A stretch of DNA of 64,000 nt from assembly GCF_001742745.1 (NCBI RefSeq), contig NZ_MJAK01000011.1:1-64000 (forward strand). Direction: 5' to 3'. Below, piece by piece: positions 16,527 to 25,152 of this stretch. Source of the stretch: Curtobacterium sp. ER1/6 (GTDB lineage: Bacteria > Actinomycetota > Actinomycetes > Actinomycetales > Microbacteriaceae). Under the pieces are notes generated by a model. That model did no database searches and was not told the DNA's origin. It saw only the letters and a program-made list of their open reading frames with translations. Positions within the stretch are counted from its first letter, which is position 1. The number at the start of each line of letters is the position of its first letter. A program made the translations under genes and the position numbers.

Positions 16527-17696
16527 TCAGCGGGCTGACGCCAGCCGGGTGAGTCCCTCGCGCAGCGTCTCCTCGGAGCAGCCGAAGTTGAGCCGGACGT
16601 GGCCGGCGCCCTGGCGCCCGAAGTCCCGCCCGTCGGACAGTGCCACCGCCGCCCGCTCGAGCAGGACCGCGGCGGGCCCGTCGCCCCACGGCAGCGCGCG
16701 CAGGTCGATCCAGGCGAGGTAGGACGCCTGCGGCTGCCGGTACCCCGCGCCGGGCAGGGCTGCACCGAGTTCCTCCGCGAGCACTCGTCGGTTGGTCGCG
16801 AGCTCGCCGAGCAGCGTTGCGAGCCACGGTTCGCCGTCCCGGAACGCGGCGACGCTCGCGGTGTAGCCGAGGATGCCGGTCCGTTCGACGACCTCGACCG
16901 GCAGCCCGTCGAACCAGGCACGTGCCCGTTCCGATGCGCCGACCATGAGCGCGCACTTGGTGCCCGCCAGGTTCCACGCCTTGCTCGCGCTCGTCAGGGC
17001 GACGCCGTGCTCGACCGCTTCGGGACCGCACGTCAGGAACGGGGTGAAGGCGGCGTCGGCGTGGGTGAGCGGCGCGTGGATCTCGTCGGACACGACGACC
17101 GCGTCCCACTCGGCGGCCAGCCGTGCGAGCGCGACGAGGTCGTCGCGTGCGTGCACCAGCCCGAGCGGGTTGTGCGGGTTGCAGAGCAGGACCGTGCGGG
17201 CACCGTCGGCGAAGGCCCGAGCGATGCCGTCGAGGTCGATGCGCCAGCCCGCCGTCGTGTCGAACGGGTCGGGGTCGCCGTCGGGCGCGCGGAGCGGGAC
17301 CTCGGTCACCGTGCCCCCGGCCTCGCGCACGTACTCCCAGAACGGCGGGTACACGGGCGGCATGACGACGACCTGGTCGCCCGGCTCGACCACGCGCCGG
17401 AGGACCTCGACCGCGGCCACCGACACGTCCGTGGTCGTCCGGACGAGGTCGGGATCGACGTCCCAGCCCCACCGGCGTCCGGCGAAGTCGGCGAACACCT
17501 CGGGGAGCACCCGGGTGTGGCCGACGTAGCCGGTGTCACCGTCGCGGACCGCGCGCTCGAGGGCCTCGCGCACGGGCTCCGCCGGCACCGAGTCCATCTC
17601 GGCGACGAACATCGGCAGCACCTCGGGCGGGTAGGCGGTGTACTTCTCGCTCGTGCGCGTCCGCTGTGCTTCCGAGACGCTGACCATGACGCTCAT
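16527..17696 (-). CDS. PLP-dependent aminotransferase, MalY/PatB (C-S lyase) type
   Basis: 389 aa class I/II fold-type I enzyme. Signs are the substrate-loop motif LLCNPHNPLG, VVSDEIHAPLTH, and the PLP lysine in SASKAWNLAGTKCALMVG. These fit cystathionine beta-lyase/MalY-like proteins that cleave C-S bonds. ATG 17696 is chosen since GAGG sits 9 nt upstream; an ATG at 17705 and a later one at 17687 are alternatives. It converges on nagB, with 30 bp between the stops. Confidence 0.88.
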   Translation of the reverse strand: MSVMVSVSEAQRTRTSEKYTAYPPEVLPMFVAEMDSVPAEPVREALERAVRDGDTGYVGHTRVLPEVFADFAGRRWGWDVDPDLVRTTTDVSVAAVEVLRRVVEPGDQVVVMPPVYPPFWEYVREAGGTVTEVPLRAPDGDPDPFDTTAGWRIDLDGIARAFADGARTVLLCNPHNPLGLVHARDDLVALARLAAEWDAVVVSDEIHAPLTHADAAFTPFLTCGPEAVEHGVALTSASKAWNLAGTKCALMVGASERARAWFDGLPVEVVERTGILGYTASVAAFRDGEPWLATLLGELATNRRVLAEELGAALPGAGYRQPQASYLAWIDLRALPWGDGPAAVLLERAAVALSDGRDFGRQGAGHVRLNFGCSEETLREGLTRLASAR

Positions 17697-17731
17697 GCGG
17701 CTCATCCTCGCACCCGTTCGCCAGCGTGCCC

Positions 17732-18670
17732 TCAGCGGACGGGTGCGCCGAGCAGCTGCTCCGACATCTCCCACACGCGCCTGGCGTCCTCGGCGCTGCG
17801 CAGCGGCTTCCAGGGGTCGAGCGTCCCCGGTGCACCGCCGGCACCGCCCGGACCGGTGGGGCCCACGAAGCCGCCGTCGCGCACGGCCGGGTCGGTCGCG
17901 GCGACGAGTGCCGGCAGTCCGGCGGTGCGCGGGGTCCCCACGAGCAGCCCGCGCCCGGACAACCAGCGGATCACCCGCACCGACGCGGTGTCACCGCTCC
18001 GACCGAGTTCCGGACGGGCGGCGAGCAGGCTCGTCGGTGCGACGCCCGGGTGGGCGATGTTGCTCGTCACGCCCCACCCGTGCTCGTGGCTCCGCCGGGC
18101 GAGCTCGAGCCCGAACAGGCCGAACGCCAGCTTCGACTGCTGGTAGGCGCGCATGCCGTCGTAGCGGCGCTCCCAGTTCGGGTCGTCCCAGTTGATCCGA
18201 CCGCTCCGCGCCGCGACGCTGATCTGGGACGTGACGTGCCCCCGTGCCGACCGGAGCAGCGGCAGGAGCCCGCGGACGAGCGCGACGTGACCGAGGTGAT
18301 TCGTACCGAGCTGCAACTCGAAGCCGTCGACGGTGGTCTGCCGCTCGGGTGGTGTCATCACGCCGGCGTTGCCGACGAGCAGGTCGACCGGGGTGCCGTC
18401 GGCCACCATCGCGCCGGCGAAGGCGTCGACCGACGCGAGCGAGGACAGGTCGAGCGTCCCGAGCGAGACCCGCGCGTCGGGGTGCGTGCGGAGGACACGG
18501 TCGCGTGCGGCAGCACCCTTGGCGGGGTTCCGGACCGGCAGCACGACCTCGGCGCCGGCGCCGGCGAGCGCGGTCGCGATGCCGAGTCCGATGCCGTCGC
18601 TGCCGCCCGTCACGACGGCACGGGTGCCGTCCAGGCGGGGGAGGGTGATCTCGATGGGTCGTCTCGGCAC
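17732..18670 (-). CDS. Short-chain dehydrogenase/reductase
   Basis: 312 aa. Rossmann NADP-binding TGGSDGIGLGIA near residues 20-31, the NAG motif (VGNAGV), and the catalytic YQQSK; the family's usual catalytic Ser region is SQISVAARSG. It resembles light-dependent protochlorophyllide reductase-like and retinol dehydrogenase-like SDRs. GTG 18670 follows GAGGAG by 6 nt. It is divergent from an MmyB-type regulator, a common pairing in actinobacteria in which the regulator controls the oxidoreductase. The substrate is unknown. Confidence 0.88.
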   Translation of the reverse strand: MPRRPIEITLPRLDGTRAVVTGGSDGIGLGIATALAGAGAEVVLPVRNPAKGAAARDRVLRTHPDARVSLGTLDLSSLASVDAFAGAMVADGTPVDLLVGNAGVMTPPERQTTVDGFELQLGTNHLGHVALVRGLLPLLRSARGHVTSQISVAARSGRINWDDPNWERRYDGMRAYQQSKLAFGLFGLELARRSHEHGWGVTSNIAHPGVAPTSLLAARPELGRSGDTASVRVIRWLSGRGLLVGTPRTAGLPALVAATDPAVRDGGFVGPTGPGGAGGAPGTLDPWKPLRSAEDARRVWEMSEQLLGAPVR

Positions 18671-18792
18671 GGTGGTCTCCTCGTCGTCGTCGCCCGCGGA
18701 CCGGGCCGGTCCCAGCCTGCGACGCCGCCACACCGTGAACCAGGACCTGACGAACCGTGGCTGCGGAGGCGGCGGACCCGGAGGATGGACGC

Positions 18793-19620
18793 ATGACGGA
18801 TCGATCGGAGTTCGGCGCCTTCCTGCGCGGCCGACGGGAGGCGCTGCAACCGTCCGACGTCGGCCTCCCGCCCGGGCAGCGGCGCCGGACCGCGGGCCTC
18901 CGGCGCGAGGAGGTCGCCTCGCTCTGCCACATGTCCGCCGACTACTACGCCCGGCTCGAGCGGGGGACCGGACCGCAGCCGTCCGAGCAGATGGTCGCCG
19001 CGATCGCGCAGGGGCTCCACCTGACGCGGCAGGAGCGCGACCACCTCTTCCGCCTCGCCGGGCACCGTCCGCCCGAGTCCGGCGTCGGCACCGACCACGT
19101 CGGCCCGGGCATGATGCGCATCTTCGACCGGCTGGTCGACACCGCGGCCGAGGTCGTCTCGGAGCTCGGTGAGACCCTGCAGCAGACGCCGCTCGCCACC
19201 GCCCTGTTCGGCGACGCGAGTCAGCGCACCGGCCATGAGCGGTCGAGCGGATGGCGGTGGTTCACCGAGCCGGGCGCCCGCGACCTGTTCCCGGTCGAGG
19301 ACCGCGAGGCAACCTCCCGGCTGTACACGTCGTCGCTCCGCGAGGTCGTGGCACGGCGCGGCCCGGACTCCGCCGCTGCCCGGCTCGCGGACGACCTGCT
19401 CGGCCGCTCCGACGAGTTCCGCGCGCTCTGGGACCGGCACGAGGTCGGACTCCAACCCGGCACCGTGAAGCGGTACGACCACCCGGTCGTCGGCCGGCTC
19501 GAGCTGCACTGCCAGGTGCTCCTCGACCCGGAGCAGGCGCACGTGCTGCTCGTGTACACCGCGGTCCCGGGCACCGAGAGCCACGACCGACTCCGCCTGC
19601 TCTCGGTGGTCGCCGCCTGA
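18793..19620 (+). CDS. XRE-family regulator with MmyB-like ligand-binding domain
   Basis: 275 aa. The N-terminal helix-turn-helix (RRTAGLRREEVASLCHMSAD, residues about 25-45) is the classic form of this family, with the PAS-like MmyB ligand domain from about residue 100 to the C-terminus. ATG 18793 is used; GAGGAT lies 6 nt upstream and could be a Shine-Dalgarno site or part of a leaderless -10. It is divergent from the SDR gene, with 122 bp holding both promoters. Confidence 0.9.
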   Translation: MTDRSEFGAFLRGRREALQPSDVGLPPGQRRRTAGLRREEVASLCHMSADYYARLERGTGPQPSEQMVAAIAQGLHLTRQERDHLFRLAGHRPPESGVGTDHVGPGMMRIFDRLVDTAAEVVSELGETLQQTPLATALFGDASQRTGHERSSGWRWFTEPGARDLFPVEDREATSRLYTSSLREVVARRGPDSAAARLADDLLGRSDEFRALWDRHEVGLQPGTVKRYDHPVVGRLELHCQVLLDPEQAHVLLVYTAVPGTESHDRLRLLSVVAA

Positions 19621-19673
19621 TCGATTGCCGGATCGTGACCTCGCGATCGTCCCGGGACGGCGAACATGGAGGG

Positions 19674-20171
19674 GTGCGGTGGCGGACGGGGAGTGCGACC
19701 ATCGGGGCCGTCGTGCTCGTCCTCGCACTGAGCGGCTGCGCAGGCTGGCCTCCTGTCAACTGCACGCTGGAGGCCTGGACCGACACGGTCCACGTCCGCG
19801 TACCGGGCAGCGGCGACCCCGGCTCGGGAGTCGAGGGCGTCGGCTTCTGCCAGCAGGACGGCTGCACGCCCGGGCTGCTCACCTGGGAGGTGGACTCGGC
19901 ACCCACGGCGTCGGATGGCGCGACGCCGGCCGCGCCCACCGGCGCGCTCCCGACACCGTCGTCGTCGCTCAGCCCGTCGACCATCCACGACGGCGACGTG
20001 TGGACGGTGCAGACACCCGGACACGACGGTGACCACGGCCGGGTAGCGCTCTTCGGCGCCGACCAGCGCGTGCTCGTGCAGCGGGACGTGCGCCTCACCT
20101 GGGTCCGGACCGGTGGCACCGAGCAGTGCGGCGGTCCGTCCACGGCGACGGTGACCGTCGAGCGCCCCTGA
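19674..20171 (+). CDS. Hypothetical lipoprotein
   Basis: About 165 aa. The N-terminus is basic (VRWR), then hydrophobic, with the lipobox LSGC, so export and lipid anchoring are likely. The mature part has several cysteines (CTLEAW, CQQDGC, EQCGG) and a Ser/Thr/Pro-rich middle. No family is recognised. The start is uncertain: GTG 19674 has GGAGGG abutting it, too close for normal spacing; GTG 19635 is the other option. It marks the left border of the accessory region. Confidence 0.65.
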   Translation: MRWRTGSATIGAVVLVLALSGCAGWPPVNCTLEAWTDTVHVRVPGSGDPGSGVEGVGFCQQDGCTPGLLTWEVDSAPTASDGATPAAPTGALPTPSSSLSPSTIHDGDVWTVQTPGHDGDHGRVALFGADQRVLVQRDVRLTWVRTGGTEQCGGPSTATVTVERP

Positions 20172-20224
20172 CCGGTCCGCGCGGCTGACCCGACCAGCCC
20201 CCGACCGCGTCGGGTAGGCGGTCC

Positions 20225-20663
20225 GTGCAGCGTCCGACGCACGAAGGGCCGCCCCACACCGGACCGTTCCGCCGGCCTCGACCCGGAGTCGCTACGTACG
20301 GACCGCAGCGCGACTTCTGCTACAAGGACTTCATCCCGTCGTTCGCGATGGAGCACTTCGACCCGACGGCCTGGGCAGCGCTCTTCCGACGCGCGGGAGC
20401 GCAGTGGTCGTGCCTGTGACCGAGCACCACGACGGTTCGCGATGTACGACACCGTCCACTCGCGGTGGAGCGCCGCGTAGATGGGCACGGAGCGCGACGT
20501 GTTCGGGGACCTCGCGCGCGCCGTCGACGACGCCTGGATGGTGCGTGGCGCGTCGTGGCACCGCGCCGAGCACTGGTTCTTCATGAACGGCGGTGCGCGG
20601 TTCGAGTCCGACGTGCTCGACCCCCGGTGGAACGACTTCTACGGGCCGACGCAGCGCGATGGT
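20225..20663 (+). pseudogene. GH29 alpha-L-fucosidase remnant, frameshifted and truncated
   Basis: Three frames joined in order read like the catalytic core of a GH29 alpha-L-fucosidase. Frame 1 gives YKDFIPSFAMEHFDPTAW to about 20390; frame 2 gives VVPVTEHHDG (20404-20434); frame 3 gives FAMYDTVHSRW, then SHRAEHW-like WHRAEHWFFMNGG. There is a single-base shift near 20393, another near 20434, and an in-frame TAG at 20478-20480. Both the N-terminal part and most of the catalytic and C-terminal domains are missing. The copy cannot make an active enzyme; it shows that a fucosidase gene was once here and was interrupted. Confidence 0.75.
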
Positions 20664-20674
20664 CGCGCTTCTCG

Positions 20675-20935
20675 TCGATGTACAACGTGAGGCGGGCGTG
20701 TATGGCTTCGATCTGCTCGGCGGTCGCGGGGACGGAGCCGCGCGCGGCGTCATAGCGGGGCTCGACGATACGGTGTTTCAGCTTACGAATATCGGTGCCC
20801 AGTGTCTTGACGCGGTTGGCGACGGTGACGGGCCGGTGGCGGCTGTCGGTGGGAGAGAACGGCCGGCGCGGAGGCCAGAGAGCCTGAGCGGGGGACCGGT
20901 CGAGGGCGAAGAATGTCGGGCGGTGCGAGGGGGCT
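20675..20935 (-). pseudogene. Unrecognised coding remnant in the accessory region
   Basis: On the minus strand an internal stretch reads like real protein (RVKTLGTDIRKLKHRIVEP, then ATAEQIEAIHARLTLYIDEK), with acidic and basic residues unlike the arginine-rich shadow frames around it. It runs directly into the end of the fucosidase fragment without a start or stop of its own. I do not recognise the family; a piece of a mobile-element protein is possible. The rest of 20936-21205 shows no gene. Confidence 0.3.
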
Positions 20936-21205
20936 TGCGACCGCGTCCGACACTGTTCGTCCGCGGCCGGCGCGGCAGCGCCCGCACGGCGCGGAGGGTG
21001 GAGCGTTGGCAGGATCAAACGCAGGAACGCACCAGATGCCCCGGTACGAGGAATGCACCCTGTTCGGCAAGACTCCCACTCGAGCAGGACGACTACGCAC
21101 ATGGCCACCTGGCTACGCCGAATCATCCTGTCAGGTGATCATGACTGAGGGCGACCTGACGATTCCGCGATCAGTTCCTGTCTCGAACCATTCAGGGAGT
21201 GACAC

Positions 21206-21289
21206 ATGATCAATGCTTTACGGTCTCTCATGCGAAACCGCGCCGCCTTCAAATACGTTCGGTCCAGCGTCAGTCGACGCCCTTCTTGA
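21206..21289 (+). CDS. Possible 27-aa leader peptide upstream of the secreted protein
   Basis: ATG 21206 with AGGGAG 6 nt upstream opens a 27-codon frame that begins MINALRSLMRNR, is rich in Arg and Ser, and stops at 21287-21289, 22 bp before the start of the secreted-protein gene. The good ribosome binding site and position suggest a translated leader or coupling peptide. No known family. Confidence 0.35.
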   Translation: MINALRSLMRNRAAFKYVRSSVSRRPS

Positions 21290-21311
21290 CAATTCATTCC
21301 TAGGGGGATCT

Positions 21312-22643
21312 TTGTTCCATGAAGGTATTAGTTTGCTCGGCGCCGGGGTCCTTGTAGTGAGCGTGATCGCTGTACCAGCCGTAGCCTCTGCCACAGATAC
21401 GACCGTCACGTCGTCCATCACCGGCCAGATCGAAGGAAGCGACGGATCCGCCTTTGCGGCAGGAACGCCAGTTGTGGTGTGGTCCACCCCCTCTCAGGAC
21501 GTATTGGCGGCAGCCAAGGTTGGGGACTCGTTCGTCAACACGCCGATCGCGACCGGCGTCGTGGGAAGCAGCGGCTCCTTCAGCGTGCCGATCAGTGATG
21601 TGTCCAGCCTGTCGAAGTACGCGTCGAAGGACGGCGTGCTCAACCTGGAAGTACGAGCAGCCGACGACACTGATGTCGCTCCGTTCGCGCTGAGCCGGAA
21701 GATCGTGACCGTCGAAGGGACGACCGCCCTCGTAGACCCAAGCGACCTCTCGAACAGCAATGCGACTACCGCAACTACCGCGCAGGTTGCTGCAGCGAAC
21801 AAGCCAGCAACGATCGCGGCAACGAAGGTTCCGAAGTCGGCCGTGAAGAAGTCCGCACGGGTGATCGCAGTTGCCAGCGACGAGCTGCCCGTTGACCCGC
21901 AGGATCCGTCCCAGGACCCGACTGATGGGACTGGGGGCGAACCTCTGGATCCGTCCCAGGAGACGCCGGAACCGACCAGCAGCACGGGGCCTGGTGGGCT
22001 TGGCCCGAACAGCCCCTCCTCGACCCAAGTGTGCGGGACCGACTACTTGCAGGACTTCGGGTCGAAGAAGGTGATCGTCGGCTCCAGCTACGCCGTCGCC
22101 GGCAACACCACCGGAAGCTTCACGTACTCGTCGGGGGCGTCGTCGACCATCGGTGTCGGCTTCTCGTACTCCGGGAGCAAGGGCTCGTACAGCCAGAGCG
22201 GCACCACGAGCGCTTCGTCGAACGCTTCGGTCGGTTTCGGCACCCGCACCGGGGGCTACTCGTACGCGACCTACTTCAAGTTCGGCAAGTACGGAGATTA
22301 CTGCTACCCCGTGGGCGGCAAGAAGAACATCGATTCGTACTACGCCTTCAAGGTTCGCCCCTCGTCCTATGCGGGCGGCGGCACCGTGAACAATTCGACG
22401 ACGCCGTCTGCGACGAAGTGCACGGACTTCGGCGGCGGTGGCCTCACGATCTCCCGCAGCTCGAACAGCGCGAACACGTGGTCTTCCGGTGCCAGTCTTG
22501 ACGCCGCCATCGGCATCAATCTGAGCTCGAAGACGGGTTACACGTCTACCGCAAAGCTGAGCTACAAGAACAACGGCTCGACGAAGAAGATCTGCGGCAC
22601 CAACGACTACTTCGCCAACTCGCAGCGGTCCGTCACGAAGTGA
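21312..22643 (+). CDS. Secreted protein with Pro-rich linker and Gly/Ser/Tyr-rich C-terminal domain
   Basis: About 443 aa, unrecognised. TTG 21312 is proposed because AGGGGG lies 4 nt upstream; no ATG in frame gives a better start. A hydrophobic segment ending PAVASA is a type I signal peptide. A beta-sandwich-like domain (about residues 25-130, starting SSITGQIEGSDGS) is followed by an Ala/Thr stretch, a Pro/Asp/Gln linker near 195-240, then a C-terminal domain with four cysteines and Gly/Ser/Tyr-rich beta repeats. Base use is less GC-rich than in flanking genes. The stop overlaps the next lipoprotein gene by 4 bp, so the two products should be made together and both exported. Confidence 0.65.
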   Translation: MFHEGISLLGAGVLVVSVIAVPAVASATDTTVTSSITGQIEGSDGSAFAAGTPVVVWSTPSQDVLAAAKVGDSFVNTPIATGVVGSSGSFSVPISDVSSLSKYASKDGVLNLEVRAADDTDVAPFALSRKIVTVEGTTALVDPSDLSNSNATTATTAQVAAANKPATIAATKVPKSAVKKSARVIAVASDELPVDPQDPSQDPTDGTGGEPLDPSQETPEPTSSTGPGGLGPNSPSSTQVCGTDYLQDFGSKKVIVGSSYAVAGNTTGSFTYSSGASSTIGVGFSYSGSKGSYSQSGTTSASSNASVGFGTRTGGYSYATYFKFGKYGDYCYPVGGKKNIDSYYAFKVRPSSYAGGGTVNNSTTPSATKCTDFGGGGLTISRSSNSANTWSSGASLDAAIGINLSSKTGYTSTAKLSYKNNGSTKKICGTNDYFANSQRSVTK

Positions 22644-23158
22644 TTCGACACTCAACATCGGTGGCCCTGGCGTGCGCACTGGTCTTCGGACTGGTCTCGT
22701 GCGCCAGGTCCTCCGGTCCAACGACCCCTTCAGCACTGCACTACACCAACAACCAGCTGCAGATATGTGTTCCGATCAGCACTTATCCGGATGTGGCTGT
22801 TGGCATTCGGGTAGACCCTCGCGGCGACGAACCGATCACTATCAAGTCGGTTCAGGCGGTCGACGCGTCCGCTTTGCGTGTTGACGGGACCTGGGTGGTC
22901 CCCATCGATCCGAACAATCGGATCGGTGCGGTCAAGTGGCCTATCGTAGATGGGGACTCGTGGTGGCCGAATCGCCGTCAGGCCAGGGGCGCCAAACTGA
23001 AACCAGGCGAACACCACGACCTCATCATCCACGTTCACCACACTGGCGCAGGTAACGGCTCGTTACGGGACATCAGAATTCAGTACCAGCAGGACGGGCA
23101 GACCCGTGTCGCCGACGCGTACACCAGTGTTCGGATGGCGACTGGGGAGTGCGACTGA
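22640..23158 (+). CDS. Lipoprotein coupled to the secreted protein, unknown family
   Basis: 172 aa starting at GTG 22640 in a GTGA overlap with the upstream stop. The signal sequence ends in the lipobox LVSC near residue 21. The mature part is probably beta-rich (YPDVAVGIRVDPRGDEPITI), with a His-rich segment EHHDLIIHVHHTGAG near 125-140. No family is recognised. Coupling implies a shared role with the upstream secreted protein, such as an anchor, chaperone or protective partner, but the sequence does not decide. Confidence 0.65.
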   Translation: MIRHSTSVALACALVFGLVSCARSSGPTTPSALHYTNNQLQICVPISTYPDVAVGIRVDPRGDEPITIKSVQAVDASALRVDGTWVVPIDPNNRIGAVKWPIVDGDSWWPNRRQARGAKLKPGEHHDLIIHVHHTGAGNGSLRDIRIQYQQDGQTRVADAYTSVRMATGECD

Positions 23159-23530
23159 GTCGCATCCCGAAAGATCCGTCGGAGAGCTGAGTGTCGGCGG
23201 TGGGTGTGAGGGTGCGATAAGGATCACTCCGAGAAGAATCGTCGCCTTCGATACGAGTTCCCCTTCGCTGACGCGCTCCGCTCGGCGCTCGAGGAGACCG
23301 ATGACGCAATGGTCGACGCGCTCTCTGGAACCGGCGCGCGCTTCGCTCAGCTGACTGCTGGCAGTGATTCCGTGAAGAGCGGGGATCTGCGTGATGCGTG
23401 ATGCGTGGAGCGCGGTCGATGGTCCAGCCGTGGGGGCCACTTCCACGTTTTCGACGGCGTCCGGGAACGACGCAGCCCGGCAGGACTTCCTGCACCAGTG
23501 ACGCCGCGCAGCCCCGGGTGCATGCCGGCG
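23159..23530. other. Gap with a start-less coding fragment (plus strand, about 23217-23401)
   Basis: A plus-strand frame reads RRLRYEFPFADALRSALEET and continues to DLRDA before a TGA at 23399-23401. Residue use looks protein-like, yet there is an in-frame TAA just upstream and no plausible start codon, so it appears to be the C-terminal remnant of a lost gene at the right edge of the accessory region. The remaining bases show nothing else supported. Confidence 0.3.
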
Positions 23531-23935
23531 TCAGGAGCCCGGGGTCGCGGCGGGGTCCATCCAGAACGGCGACCAGTGGTACCCGTCCGGGTCGTCGAAC
23601 TGCCGCTGGTACATGAACGGGTACTCGTCGGTGTCGCCGATCCGCCCACCGGCCACACGGGCACGCTCGACCAGCTCGTCGACGGCCTCGCGACTGTCGA
23701 GGTCGAACGACAGCGTGACCTTCGACGGGGTGTCGGGGCCGCCGACCAGGTCCTCGGTGCCCCCGACGCTGGCGTACACCTCGCGGCTGCTGAGCATGAG
23801 GAACTGGTCGGTGCCGAACGCGATGCACGAGACGTCGTCGCGCGACATCGACTCGACCAGGGACCAGCCGAGCGCGGTGTAGAAGGCGGTCGCACGTTCG
23901 ACGCTCTCGACCGGACAGGCGATGTAGAGGCTCAT
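23531..23935 (-). CDS. VOC family (glyoxalase-like) protein
   Basis: 134 aa with the beta-alpha-beta-beta-beta fold of vicinal oxygen chelate proteins (SLYIACPVESVERATAFYTA at the N-terminus, then FDDPDGYHWSPFWMD at the C-terminus, typical of PhnB/glyoxalase-like members). ATG 23935 starts exactly at the fold's first strand. The Asp-Pro-Asp-Gly-Tyr turn is the usual metal-side motif. The substrate is unknown. It lies 32 bp downstream of nagA on the same strand. Confidence 0.85.
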   Translation of the reverse strand: MSLYIACPVESVERATAFYTALGWSLVESMSRDDVSCIAFGTDQFLMLSSREVYASVGGTEDLVGGPDTPSKVTLSFDLDSREAVDELVERARVAGGRIGDTDEYPFMYQRQFDDPDGYHWSPFWMDPAATPGS

Positions 23936-23967
23936 GCGGTGATGGTCCCGCCGCACGAGCCCGGTGG

Positions 23968-25152
23968 TCAAGCGTCGGGTGGAGTCAGCTCGCGTCCGGC
24001 GCCCCACACCCGACGCACGTCGAGCGACGGGGACAGCGCCACGAGGTCGGCGGCGTACCCGGGGGCCAGCCGACCCAGGCGGTCGCCGAGTCCGAGCGCC
24101 GCGGCGGGCACGCTCGTCAGGGCGGCGACGGCCTGCGGCAGGGTCCGGCCCGCGCCGTCGACGGCGTTCCGGAGCGCGGTGTCCTGGGTCAGCGTCGATC
24201 CCGCGATCGTGTCCGTGCCCGCGACGAGGGCGACACCGTCGGTGACGGTCACGGCGAGGGACCCGAGCAGGTAGGAGCCGTCCGCCGAGCCGGCCGCGCC
24301 CATCGCATCGGTGATCAGCGCCACCCGGCCCGGTGCGGCGTCGAACAGCATCGCGGCCACGGACGGGTCCACGTGCACGCCGTCGAGGATGAGCTCGAGG
24401 GTCACCCGCTCGTCGGCCACGGCGGCGACGATCGGCCCCGGCGCACGGTGGTGGATCCCCGGCATCGCGTTGAACGCGTGCGTCAGGACCGTCGCACCGG
24501 CGTCGAACGCGGCCCGGGCCTGGTCGGACGAGCAGACGGTGTGCCCCACGGCGATCGTGACCCCGGCGTCGACGAACCGGCGCACGGCGTCGAGCGCTCC
24601 CGGCAGTTCGGGCGCGATCGTCACCTGGCGGAGGACCCCCGCGCCGGCCTCGAGCAGGGCGTCCACCGCGGTCGGGGTCGGGTCGACGAGGAACGACTCG
24701 TTGTGCGCCCCCTTGTTGTGCGGGGAGAGGAACGGCCCTTCGAGGTGCACGCCGAGCACGAGCGGGTCGGTGGCGGCGACCTCTCGGATGCGGGCCAGTG
24801 ACGCGCCGAGCACGTCGATCGGGTTCGCGACGAGCGACAGCACGGACCGGGTGGTTCCGTGCGCCCGGTGCACCGCGAGTGCTGCGGCGAAGGTGTCGTC
24901 CTCGTAGGCCGCCCCGCCACCGCCGTGCCCGTGCAGGTCGACGAAGCCGGGGGTGAGGACGGCGTCGCCGAGGTCGACGACCTCGTCCGCCGCGGGCACC
25001 GCGGTGGTACCGGACCCGACCGCGTCGATCACGTCGCCGGCGAGCAGGACCCAGCCGTCGGTCGTGGTGCCGGACACGTCGACGAGGTGACGGGCGCGGA
25101 CCAGCGTGCGCCGCGCCTCCAGACCGGAGCCCGAGCCGGGGCCGGCGCTCAC
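23968..25152 (-). CDS. nagA: N-acetylglucosamine-6-phosphate deacetylase
   Basis: 394 aa amidohydrolase converting GlcNAc-6-phosphate to glucosamine-6-phosphate and acetate, the step before nagB. Metal and active-site motifs: VDLHGHGGGG near residue 65, HLEGPFLSPHNKGAHN near 135, GHT near 200, HAFNAM near 225 and the catalytic Asp in ITDAMGAAG near 280. GTG 25152 overlaps the stop of the upstream membrane protein by 4 bp. No dre-like palindrome is visible at the head of this operon, unlike nagB. Confidence 0.93.
   Translation of the reverse strand: MSAGPGSGSGLEARRTLVRARHLVDVSGTTTDGWVLLAGDVIDAVGSGTTAVPAADEVVDLGDAVLTPGFVDLHGHGGGGAAYEDDTFAAALAVHRAHGTTRSVLSLVANPIDVLGASLARIREVAATDPLVLGVHLEGPFLSPHNKGAHNESFLVDPTPTAVDALLEAGAGVLRQVTIAPELPGALDAVRRFVDAGVTIAVGHTVCSSDQARAAFDAGATVLTHAFNAMPGIHHRAPGPIVAAVADERVTLELILDGVHVDPSVAAMLFDAAPGRVALITDAMGAAGSADGSYLLGSLAVTVTDGVALVAGTDTIAGSTLTQDTALRNAVDGAGRTLPQAVAALTSVPAAALGLGDRLGRLAPGYAADLVALSPSLDVRRVWGAGRELTPPDA

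Noticed and set aside
20465-20755. Short plus-strand frames as intact small genes
   Set aside because: They are pieces of the frameshifted fucosidase remnant and shadows of it.
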